Positions 1 to 5,208 of a DNA stretch of 5,450 nt are shown in pieces; the first letter of the stretch is position 1, and each line of letters begins with the position of its first letter. A program made the translations under genes and the position numbers. Below the pieces are notes generated by a model that saw only the letters and a program-made list of their open reading frames with translations, searched no databases and was not told the origin of the DNA. Origin of the DNA: Jingyaoa shaoxingensis (GTDB lineage Bacteria; Bacillota; Clostridia; Lachnospirales; Lachnospiraceae); assembly GCF_014385005.1 (NCBI RefSeq), contig NZ_JACRSZ010000039.1, forward strand, positions 1 through 5,450. The letters run 5' to 3'.

Positions 1-36
1 CTTAAACTCTTGTGAATACCTTGTACCTCTTGCCAT
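1..36 (-). CDS. Transposase N-terminus, probably IS3-type OrfA (partial)
   Basis: Only the first 12 codons are inside the window; they read MARGTRYSQEFK on the minus strand. This resembles the opening of the helix-turn-helix protein (OrfA) of IS3-family and related transposases, where a short basic stretch is followed by YSxEFK. A good ribosome binding site (AGGAG at about 44-48) lies 7 bases upstream of the ATG at 34-36. An in-frame ATG at 40-42 is too close to that site to be the start. The rest of the gene is to the left of the window. The family call rests on a dozen residues and could be another transposase class with the same HTH opening. Confidence 0.55.
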   Translation of the reverse strand, partial: MARGTRYSQEFK

Positions 37-92
37 AACCATTCTCCTCTCTTGATCTATGACTATCATATAATATTTATTGAAAATGGTCA
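1..92 (-). mobile_element. End of an insertion sequence (IS3-like, partial)
   Basis: The transposase start at 36 implies that an IS terminus lies shortly upstream. The minus strand beginning at 92 reads TGACCATTTTCAATAAATAT; a TGA or TG terminus is usual for IS3-type elements, so 92 is offered as the outer edge. The other end and the target duplication are outside the window, so the boundary is an inference and could be off by some tens of bases. Confidence 0.4.
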
Positions 93-113
93 TGTTTATT
101 TTGTACTATTTAT

Positions 114-145
114 ATTCTAACATCAAATGTCCGCAAAATGTTACA
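114..145 (-). promoter_or_regulatory. Promoter with response-regulator box, reading left
   Basis: On the minus strand, a box at 125-145 contains two ACATTT half-sites starting exactly 11 bases apart, one helical turn, which is the usual layout for OmpR-type regulators. A -10-like TAGAAT (114-119) lies 5 bases beyond the box, and the box overlaps the -35 position (ACATTT, 136-141, 16-base spacer). The same 21-base box, with one mismatch, sits in front of the response-regulator gene at 1938-1958. I infer that it is a target of that regulator. It lies between the kinase gene and the insertion sequence at the left edge, where an ABC transporter operon would normally follow. Confidence 0.5.
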
Positions 146-175
146 GCTGTCAAAAAATTTCATTGAAACTGCATT

Positions 176-1207
176 CTATTTTATCGGCAGCATAATGGAA
201 AATTCTGAACCCTTGCCCGGCTCTGAAACCACTTTGATATAGCCGCCCTGCTGCGTTACAATCTCCCGGGTCAGATACAAACCAATGCCCACGCCCTGCT
301 GTTCATGTACTTCTTCTTCACGATAGAAGCGCCGGAAAATAGCCGCCTGATTGCTTTCGGAAATACCCTTTCCCGTGTCGGCTACTTTGATTTCCACATA
401 CATTTCCCACAGTACCACCGACACCGTAATTTTCCCACCTGCCAGAGTGTACTTCACCGCATTGTCCAGCAAATTAAAAAGAGCTTCGGACGTCCACTTG
501 CTTTCATGGGAAATCGTCAAATTCTCCGGGCAGTCCACTGACACGGCAATTTTCTTTTTCTCTGCCGCATACACGATTCCACTCATAGCCTGTGCCACGG
601 TGTCAAAAAGTCGGCCCGGTTTCTTGTCCAACTGAATTACACCTGTTTCCAGCCGTGAAGTTTTCACCAAAGCCTGAAAGAGAAAGTCCAGCTTATCCGT
701 CTGGTTGCGAATTCCCCAGATAAAGTCCATACGCTCTGACTCAGGCATGGGCCTCTCCAGCAATGTATCCGTCGCCATTTTCAGATTGCTTACCGGTGTT
801 TTCACCTGATGGGAAATATCTGATACAAGAGCCTGTAACTCCTGCCGTTCCTCGTCCACAAGACGGCGGTTTTTCTGCATAATCTGATAAAGCCTTGCAA
901 GCCGGTGTCCAATCCTTGCAAGCTGGGTTTCGCTGTCCTCTGGGCGTTTTGGTGCTTCATTCCCAGCAATCATGTGGTCTAAGGTCTGGCACAGCTCAGC
1001 GGTAAACTGTGATAGCCGCTTTCCAAACGCCTGCGTCAATACGAACATTCCTACAAATGCACACAGCAGCAATGCCCCACCTGTCAGCAGAACTATCGTC
1101 TGTTTTGTCACAAGGAACATGGCTATGGTGATTCCGGACATGGAGAGGATAAGCCCCAGTGCCACCCACCCAAACATTTTCTTTACCGAGAGGTTCTTAT
1201 ACTTCAT
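176..1207 (-). CDS. Intramembrane-sensing histidine kinase
   Basis: Membrane sensor kinase of 343 residues that should autophosphorylate and pass phosphate to the regulator encoded just upstream. Two membrane segments (about 13-33 and 37-58) are joined by only a few residues, so there is no extracellular sensor domain; this is the intramembrane-sensing design known from BceS-type kinases that take their signal from an ABC transporter. A linker follows, then the H-box SDISHQVKTP with phospho-acceptor His133, an N-box NLLDNAVKYT (245-254), G1 DTGKG (277-281), the F-box FRRFYR (291-296) and G2 GVGIGL (305-310). All catalytic motifs are present. The ATG overlaps the regulator stop as ATGA and is preceded by GGAGGTGA, so the two genes are translationally coupled. 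The signal is unknown; an antimicrobial peptide or cell-wall stress is an inference from the family. Confidence 0.9.
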   Translation of the reverse strand: MKYKNLSVKKMFGWVALGLILSMSGITIAMFLVTKQTIVLLTGGALLLCAFVGMFVLTQAFGKRLSQFTAELCQTLDHMIAGNEAPKRPEDSETQLARIGHRLARLYQIMQKNRRLVDEERQELQALVSDISHQVKTPVSNLKMATDTLLERPMPESERMDFIWGIRNQTDKLDFLFQALVKTSRLETGVIQLDKKPGRLFDTVAQAMSGIVYAAEKKKIAVSVDCPENLTISHESKWTSEALFNLLDNAVKYTLAGGKITVSVVLWEMYVEIKVADTGKGISESNQAAIFRRFYREEEVHEQQGVGIGLYLTREIVTQQGGYIKVVSEPGKGSEFSIMLPIK

Positions 1208-1896
1208 TTTATCTCACCTCCCGTCCATTGATATCCCATACCATACACGGTCTTGATATAGGGTGCTCCGCAATCGGATTCGATTTTGTTGCGAAGTCGG
1301 CTAATGGCGGTTGTCAAAGTATGTTCATCCACATATTTCTCATCTATATCCCACAGTTTTTCCAAAAGCTGTCCACGAGTCAGTACCTGCCGGGGATTTT
1401 TACGGAACAGGTTCAGCATTTTGTACTCCATTGGAGATAAAATCAGGGGATTTCCATTCAAAGAAGCCGTCTGCTCCGAAAAGTCCAGAAACAGCCGTCC
1501 ATCGTTGTAAATATCTTTTGCCGGTCTATGGTGTTCCAGCATGGCGAACATGGCTTTAATTTTCCGCTGCAATGCCCCGATCACAAAGGGCTTTGTGATG
1601 TAGTCCACTGCGCCCATCTCATAGCCCCGTATCTGGTCGCTCTCCTGATCGTTGGCGGTCAGAAAAATCACAATGGTGTCCGGGTACTGAGGCTTGATTA
1701 ACTTGCACAGTTCAAACCCGTTACCGTCCGGCAGATTGATGTCCAGCAGCACTAAATCAAATTCCCGCTGGCGGATGGCATCGGCTGCGTTTCTGGTGTT
1801 TAGAACAGAAGTCACATCGTAGCCGTCTGCGGTCAGGTTATAGGTCAACATCTTATTTAAAAAACTGTCGTCCTCGACAATTAAAATCTGCTTCAT
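1204..1896 (-). CDS. OmpR-family response regulator
   Basis: DNA-binding partner of the kinase that follows it, 230 residues, the normal length for the OmpR/PhoB class. The receiver domain (about 2-115) has the acidic pair Asp9/Asp10, phospho-acceptor Asp52 in LLDINLPDGNG, switch Thr80 and Lys102 in the TKPF motif. The C-terminal winged helix (about 130-226) has LSPMEYKML, the helix around EHTLTTAISRLRNKIE and the final YIKTVYGMGYQW hairpin. The ATG is preceded by AAGGAAGTGAGG. The gene begins an operon with the kinase and is preceded by its own probable box and promoter at 1926-1958, which suggests autoregulation. The sequence most resembles regulators paired with peptide-resistance ABC transporters, but the actual regulon cannot be read from the sequence. 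Confidence 0.93.
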   Translation of the reverse strand: MKQILIVEDDSFLNKMLTYNLTADGYDVTSVLNTRNAADAIRQREFDLVLLDINLPDGNGFELCKLIKPQYPDTIVIFLTANDQESDQIRGYEMGAVDYITKPFVIGALQRKIKAMFAMLEHHRPAKDIYNDGRLFLDFSEQTASLNGNPLILSPMEYKMLNLFRKNPRQVLTRGQLLEKLWDIDEKYVDEHTLTTAISRLRNKIESDCGAPYIKTVYGMGYQWTGGEIK

Positions 1897-1925
1897 ATCC
1901 TCACTTCCTTCGCTTTTTTACAAAT

Positions 1926-1958
1926 AGTATAACAGGAAAATGTCCGCAGAATGTTACA
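1926..1958 (-). promoter_or_regulatory. Promoter and regulator box of the two-component operon
   Basis: On the minus strand the -10-like TATACT (1926-1931) is spaced 17 bases from ACATTC (1949-1954), which lies within the 21-base box at 1938-1958. The box matches the one at 125-145 at 20 of 21 positions and has the same distance, within one base, to its -10. Start of transcription would fall near 1919, giving a leader of about 20 bases that contains the ribosome binding site of the regulator gene. The -35 match is weak, as is typical of promoters that need an activator. This points to positive autoregulation by the encoded response regulator. Confidence 0.55.
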
Positions 1959-2242
1959 TCTCCGTAGATTTAATGATTTTTTGCTGCCCTGCACATAATC
2001 CCTGCCGTACTCGGTGCTTCATACGCCCCGTCTGCTCTCAGACAGAGAAAGAAATCCTTTAACAGAGACAGCCGATAAAGGAAACACCGCCAGCTCGTAA
2101 TTACTGACGGTGTTTTGTTTTAATAATTACATTCTTTTTTGATTTCATTCTCTATACGATGAAACGAAATGTATACTTTTATTCTCTGACTTCATCTATA
2201 ATTCTTGACTGTTGACTGGCTCGGCTGGCTTTGCTATCCAAA
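1959..2242. other. Intergenic spacer without a recognisable gene
   Basis: About 280 bases between the end of the DUF2000 gene and the regulator promoter. Apart from the hairpin at 2082-2120, no gene with a start codon and ribosome binding site is seen. The part from 1970 to about 2110 is richer in G+C than the A+T-rich part from 2116 to 2200 and has open reading on the minus strand without a start (stop at 1970-1972). It looks more like a relic or a conserved non-coding piece than like random spacer. Confidence 0.4.
2082..2120. terminator. Terminator-like hairpin between two operons
   Basis: AAACACCG (2082-2089) pairs with CGGTGTTT (2108-2115), then after one mismatch CAG pairs with CTG, leaving a loop of about 10 bases. 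In the plus direction the stem runs into TTTTGTTTT, a good U-tract, yet no plus-strand gene precedes it. In the minus direction the tract after the stem is weak (TTTCCTTT), but the hairpin stands where the DUF2000 operon should end and before the regulator promoter. It may act in both directions. Confidence 0.5.
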
Positions 2243-2665
2243 CTATCGCAGTAGTGGCATACTACCTGTTAATTTGTTTACTTTCTTTTTTGAACCGCAA
2301 ATTGCGATTCCTAAATAGTTCAAATCAATTTCAGATACTTCTTTCATTTTCTCTATAAATTCATCATAGGTCTTACAGCCTTGTGCCAAATCGGAAAAAT
2401 CAACTACTGTTAAATCGGAAAAATCTGGTTCATAAAGTCTTTCACGGATTGCCTTTATGCTTTCGGCATTACCTTTCAAAATAGGAACAGGAAATTCAAT
2501 AATGCCTAAATGATCATTTCCTGTTTTGTCGGTAACATCTGCACCAACTACTTCCGGCATTTTCTTTCCTAATGTAATTCCCATAATTGCTGCCGTATTT
2601 GCTATAATCCCCAATGGCAAGTGTTCATCAATTACCATAACGCATTTTTCATTCTGTAAATCCAT
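2243..2665 (-). CDS. DUF2000 family protein
   Basis: Small soluble protein of 140 residues with no signal peptide or membrane segment. It matches the DUF2000 family as I know it: an N-terminal strand ([10 protein letters not shown]), the small-residue helix [19 protein letters not shown] (16-34), a central region ([10 protein letters not shown], 54-63) and the C-terminal [18 protein letters not shown]. The fold is reported to resemble peptidyl-tRNA hydrolase II, but no biochemical role is known to me. The start is placed at the ATG at 2663-2665, 9 bases after the ribosome binding site AAGAGG; a TTG three codons upstream directly abuts that site and is unlikely. The gene overlaps the end of the permease gene by 17 bases, so it is the third gene of the AraC/permease operon and probably acts on the same substrate, which is unknown. 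Confidence 0.85.
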   Translation of the reverse strand: MDLQNEKCVMVIDEHLPLGIIANTAAIMGITLGKKMPEVVGADVTDKTGNDHLGIIEFPVPILKGNAESIKAIRERLYEPDFSDLTVVDFSDLAQGCKTYDEFIEKMKEVSEIDLNYLGIAICGSKKKVNKLTGSMPLLR

Positions 2666-3563
2666 TACTTTCAACCTCTTTTCTTATATGCTTTTTTTCG
2701 GAAATAAGCAGCCCTGCTAATGTCAAAATAGTTCCAATCCCTGTTATCCATGTAAAGGGTTCGTGAATAATCAGAACCGAAGCTGCTACGGTTATAACAG
2801 GAACTAGATAAATGCAAATGCTCGTCTTAACTGCTCCTAATATTTTTACAGCAAAATTCCATGTGACAAAACAAAGTGCAGACGCTCCTAATCCCAAAAA
2901 CAGAATGTTCAGCAGATAGGTCATGTTTGCGAACCGGCTCAAATCCAATTCGAAGTCAAACAGAAACAACGCCGGTATCATAAACAGGATGCCATAAAAG
3001 AACACTCGCCGGGTTGTCAAAATCGTATTGTAGCCAAAGCTGCTGATCTTCCTTGTGAGAATAGAATAGCACGCCCATAGAAACGCAGCCAGCAACGCTA
3101 ATAAGTCACCGATAGGATTAAGCTGCAAGGAGGCACCATTAAAGCTGATTAACCCAATCCCCAGCATTGCAACAATAAATCCAATGAAGAAATTTGCCCG
3201 CAGCTTTTCGTCTTGCTTCAAAAATAAGTGAGACAGAATAGCTGTAAAAAAGGGGGCAACTGAAATAATCACGCCTACATTTGAAGCTATTGTATATGTA
3301 AGGGCGATATTTTCCAGCAAATAGTATAGGCACACTCCACATAACCCCGCTGCAACAAAAACACTCTCTTGCTTAATTGTCGTTCCTTTCAATCGGTGGG
3401 GATAGACAATCATCAAAGCCAACAATCCCATCAAAAATCGGAAAAACAGTATTTCTATCGGTTGAAAATCTACTAATAGTACTTTTGTGGAGATAAATGT
3501 TGTTCCCCAAATCAGAATAGTAACCAAAGCCGCCAAATGACCTTTCGCTGTACTATTCGCCAT
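2649..3563 (-). CDS. EamA/DMT-family permease
   Basis: Inner-membrane transporter of 304 residues, the usual size for the ten-helix drug/metabolite transporter family made of two repeated EamA domains (about 10-140 and 152-287). Visible helices include [18 protein letters not shown] near the start, [16 protein letters not shown] (39-54), [18 protein letters not shown] (93-110), [19 protein letters not shown] (153-171) and [15 protein letters not shown] (277-291). The WGTTF motif in helix 1 and the [15 protein letters not shown] stretch in helix 4 are typical. The ATG at 3561-3563 is chosen because GGAGGTGA lies about 5 bases before it; an ATG seven codons further upstream lacks such a site. 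It overlaps the AraC gene by 11 bases, so the two are coupled. Members export amino acids, nucleosides or drugs; the substrate here cannot be read. Confidence 0.92.
   Translation of the reverse strand: MANSTAKGHLAALVTILIWGTTFISTKVLLVDFQPIEILFFRFLMGLLALMIVYPHRLKGTTIKQESVFVAAGLCGVCLYYLLENIALTYTIASNVGVIISVAPFFTAILSHLFLKQDEKLRANFFIGFIVAMLGIGLISFNGASLQLNPIGDLLALLAAFLWACYSILTRKISSFGYNTILTTRRVFFYGILFMIPALFLFDFELDLSRFANMTYLLNILFLGLGASALCFVTWNFAVKILGAVKTSICIYLVPVITVAASVLIIHEPFTWITGIGTILTLAGLLISEKKHIRKEVESNGFTE
2675..2680 (-). promoter_or_regulatory. Ribosome binding site deciding the DUF2000 start
   Basis: AAGAGG on the minus strand, inside the 3' end of the permease gene. It touches the upstream TTG with no gap but is 9 bases from the ATG at 2663-2665, which therefore is the preferred start. 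Confidence 0.6.
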
Positions 3564-4398
3564 GTTGTTCACCTCCCGTCCCATCGCCTTTCAGAAATAT
3601 TTCCCTGTAAACACCGGGAGCTAAACCAATAAAACGATTAAAGTAATTTGTGAAGTGGCTTTGGTCGGAAAATCCCGTCTGCAAAGCTGCTTCAATAGGA
3701 GCCACTCCTTGCTCTAACAATTTTTTTGCTGCTCCAATACGGATATTTTCCAAATAGCAATAAGGAGTGACTCCTTTTGATTTGGTGAAAGCCCGTAACA
3801 AGGTAGATTTGCTTAATCCAGCATGGCAACATATCTGGTCTAAATAAATGCGTTCTGTAAAGTGTTCCTCCATAAAAGCGCAGGCTTGTTCGATTTCTTC
3901 CCGACATTCGGGAATACACTCTTCAAAAGGCTGTCCGTATCGTTGAATAAGCAACGACAACATGAAAAGCAGACTTTCTTCTTTTCCAAATTCAAGCGAA
4001 CCGTTCATTACAAGTTCATGGAGTGGTCGCAAATAGCAAGTGATTTCTTCATCACAAATTACATTTTGCGAAAATCCCGGCAGTTCCCGTTTCCCTGTGA
4101 CTTCTTCTGCCAAATCCAGCATGACTTCTTTTGTGATATTAAATCCCCGGTAATCCAATGTACCGTCATCTGTCTGAATGCACGCATGGCTATCGCCCGG
4201 ATTGAACAGAATGACATTGCCTTTGCCGATTGTGTATTCTTGGTTTCTGCACGATAAACAGCGTTCTCCTCCTTCTACAAAACCTATCACATAATATTCG
4301 TGGAAATGGTTGGGAAACGGCTGCACAACACCTTCAAAACGGTAGGCTTCCAAACGGAGTTCATCATCATAGACTACCGTCTTTATTTCTTTTCTCAT
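3553..4398 (-). CDS. AraC-family transcriptional regulator
   Basis: Cytoplasmic DNA-binding regulator of 281 residues. The N-terminal part (about 10-90) is the cupin-like ligand-binding domain of AraC proteins, with the [18 protein letters not shown] strand containing His31, His33 and Glu34 and the later [11 protein letters not shown] motif. The C-terminal part (about 165-268) has the two helix-turn-helix units: [20 protein letters not shown] (185-204), and [20 protein letters not shown] (234-253) followed by the signature [11 protein letters not shown]. The last ten or so residues ([10 protein letters not shown]) lie in the region shared with the permease ribosome binding site and start. The ATG is preceded by AAGGAGG at 8 bases. 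As first gene of the operon it probably controls the permease and DUF2000 gene, and itself, in response to a small ligand; the ligand is not evident. Confidence 0.93.
   Translation of the reverse strand: MRKEIKTVVYDDELRLEAYRFEGVVQPFPNHFHEYYVIGFVEGGERCLSCRNQEYTIGKGNVILFNPGDSHACIQTDDGTLDYRGFNITKEVMLDLAEEVTGKRELPGFSQNVICDEEITCYLRPLHELVMNGSLEFGKEESLLFMLSLLIQRYGQPFEECIPECREEIEQACAFMEEHFTERIYLDQICCHAGLSKSTLLRAFTKSKGVTPYCYLENIRIGAAKKLLEQGVAPIEAALQTGFSDQSHFTNYFNRFIGLAPGVYREIFLKGDGTGGEQHGE
3569..3576 (-). promoter_or_regulatory. Ribosome binding site deciding the permease start
   Basis: GGAGGTGA on the minus strand, within the last codons of the AraC gene, 5 bases from the ATG at 3561-3563. It overlaps the region after the alternative upstream ATG (3582-3584) and so argues against that one. 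Confidence 0.65.
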
Positions 4399-4423
4399 GT
4401 GCTATTCCTCCTTGCCAACGCTC

Positions 4424-4432
4424 ATTGTATCA
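4424..4432 (-). promoter_or_regulatory. Possible extended -10 promoter of the AraC operon
   Basis: The minus strand reads TGATACAAT, an extended -10 (TGnTACAAT), 26 bases before the AraC start codon. No good -35 sits at 17 bases; TTTTACA further upstream is too far. The sequence fits a weak promoter helped by an activator, which would suit an autoregulated AraC operon. Confidence 0.4.
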
Positions 4433-4508
4433 CTTGGATTTTCATAAGGCTTGTAAAATATCTTCAAAATTCGGAATTGTGGGGCTGCTATCTATCAAAT
4501 TCTTGTTG

Positions 4509-4799
4509 TTACTTTATGGCATATGAGCATTCCTGTAAGGGATGTAGCAGTTCTTCCTGTTTGTTTAGCGGAACAGGGATCTCAGTAAACGTGATTTCTG
4601 AAGATGAGGCGGCTGGCGGCATCCGCATTTGCCCATACGCTTCTTTGCGGGACTTTTGGAGCCAGTAATAATAAGATTTTTCTTTGATACCATTGTCAGC
4701 GAGCCATTGCTTCACCGTCATATTTGCCGGCATTTGCTGACATTCATTTACGATATTCAACCAGTTGCTGCGTCTTACATCATGAATTGATTGATCCAT
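4509..4799 (-). CDS. tnpA: IS66-type accessory protein TnpA, probably 3' truncated
   Basis: Protein of 96 residues that resembles the first ORF of IS66-type elements from Firmicutes: RRSNWLNIVNECQQMP, then MTVKQWLADNGIKEKSYYYWLQKSRKE (27-53), a helix-turn-helix of the transposase-8 kind, and the FTEIPVP motif (71-77) near the end. In complete elements the protein continues for some 20-30 residues and is followed at once by tnpB and the large transposase. Here it ends in LQECSYAIK and the next gene is the AraC operon, so the element is cut off shortly after the FTEIPVP motif. The ATG has a strong AGGAGG site at 8 bases. TnpA acts as an accessory DNA-binding protein in IS66 transposition; alone it is not expected to move DNA. 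Confidence 0.75.
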   Translation of the reverse strand: MDQSIHDVRRSNWLNIVNECQQMPANMTVKQWLADNGIKEKSYYYWLQKSRKEAYGQMRMPPAASSSEITFTEIPVPLNKQEELLHPLQECSYAIK

Positions 4800-4811
4800 G
4801 TTTCAGTCCTC

Positions 4812-4849
4812 CTCTAAAAAATTAGCTAGTTTTTTCGTGTTTTTTAGAG
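4812..4849 (-). repeat. 10-bp inverted repeat before tnpA
   Basis: CTCTAAAAAA (4812-4821) and TTTTTTAGAG (4840-4849) are perfect inverted repeats with an 18-base loop. In the tnpA transcript the 3' arm ends in AGAG, which is the beginning of the ribosome binding site AGAGGAGG. The stem could partly hide that site. Confidence 0.6.
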
Positions 4850-4901
4850 TACCTCATAAATGCACAATTCAGACTAGGCGAGTGGTTTGACATTTACATT
4901 A

Positions 4902-4923
4902 GTTCTTACAGTTTTGTAAGAAC
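4902..4923. promoter_or_regulatory. Palindrome of the TTACA-N4-TGTAA type
   Basis: GTTCTTACA (4902-4910), four bases, then TGTAAGAAC (4915-4923): a perfect 9-bp inverted repeat. Its core fits the TNACA-N4-TGTAA site described for BceR-like regulators of peptide-resistance transporters. It lies five bases outside the IS66 end, near the remnant of another sensor kinase, so it may be a leftover operator. It could also simply form a hairpin. Confidence 0.4.
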
Positions 4924-4951
4924 ACAGAAAATTTTGTAAGAACACAGAAAA
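4912..4951. repeat. Perfect 20-bp tandem duplication
   Basis: The unit TTTTGTAAGAACACAGAAAA occurs at 4912-4931 and again directly at 4932-4951 with no mismatch. It doubles the right arm of the palindrome at 4902-4923. Exactness suggests a recent slippage or repair event. Confidence 0.85.
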
Positions 4952-5208
4952 GCAACTGTCTTTTCCATATTCGGAAGCTACTGTGATGGCTGTACGATTT
5001 ATGCATCAGTTTCCATGAATAATAACAACTGTATCGTCTGCGTTGAAGATAACGGTATAGGCGTTTCTGATGAACAAATAGAAAAACTCAATCTCACACC
5101 ACATTATATGGTCTGCGATACAAACACTACCGAACAATGACATGGTTTAGGACTGCTGATTGTAAAGCAGATTATGGACGATCACAGTGAATATGATGGT
5201 TTCAAATC
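4952..5208 (+). pseudogene. Remnant of a sensor histidine kinase (ATPase domain)
   Basis: In the plus frame starting at 4952 the translation shows the end of a kinase ATPase domain: GCTIYASVSM, then the G1 box VEDNGIGVSDEQIEKLN (5042-5092), then PHYMVCDTNTTEQ, a TGA stop at 5138-5140, and the G2 box HGLGLLIVKQIMDDH straight after. The TGA sits where a CGA arginine codon is likely (EQRHGLGL in relatives, from memory). The glycine-rich turn expected after the last helix looks shortened before EYDGFK. The first half of the kinase is missing, and the 3' end is interrupted at the IS66 end at 5209. It is a dead fragment, on the strand opposite to the intact kinase, and is too different from that kinase to be its duplicate. 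Confidence 0.8.

Larger units (their letters stand above)
4509..4897 (-). mobile_element. IS66 element remnant, left end with tnpA only
   Basis: The piece comprises tnpA plus about 100 bases of leader. Its outer edge is put at 4897, because the minus strand there begins GTAAATGTCAAACCACTCGC and IS66 ends typically start with GTAA. The inner break lies between about 4500 and 4560, just behind the AraC promoter. tnpB and the transposase gene are missing, so the copy is a dead fragment unless helped in trans, and with only one end it should not move. Confidence 0.6.

Noticed and set aside
151..175. Possible terminator behind the kinase gene (TTTC / GAAA followed by a T-run, minus strand)
   Set aside because: The stem is only four to five A/T-rich pairs with a tiny loop, too weak to call.
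305..1559. Several plus-strand open frames opposite the kinase and regulator genes
   Set aside because: They lie wholly on top of two strongly supported genes, have no family resemblance or ribosome binding sites, and mirror the codon pattern of the other strand.
2179..2244. Minus-strand tail reading SKASRASQQSRIIDEVRE before a stop, behind the DUF2000 gene
   Set aside because: It has no start or ribosome binding site of its own, and in this frame it runs back into the DUF2000 gene in a shadow frame. The length is within what chance allows.
4399..4508. Riboswitch or leader RNA before the AraC gene
   Set aside because: No stable stem series or known riboswitch core is seen, and the likely promoter is only about 26 bases from the start codon.
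3862..4668. Plus-strand open frames across the AraC gene and tnpA
   Set aside because: They are shadows of the minus-strand genes, with no recognisable domain.
4898..4951. CRISPR-like or phage attachment repeat
   Set aside because: The repeat is a simple tandem duplication with no spacers and only two copies, and no integrase gene is nearby.
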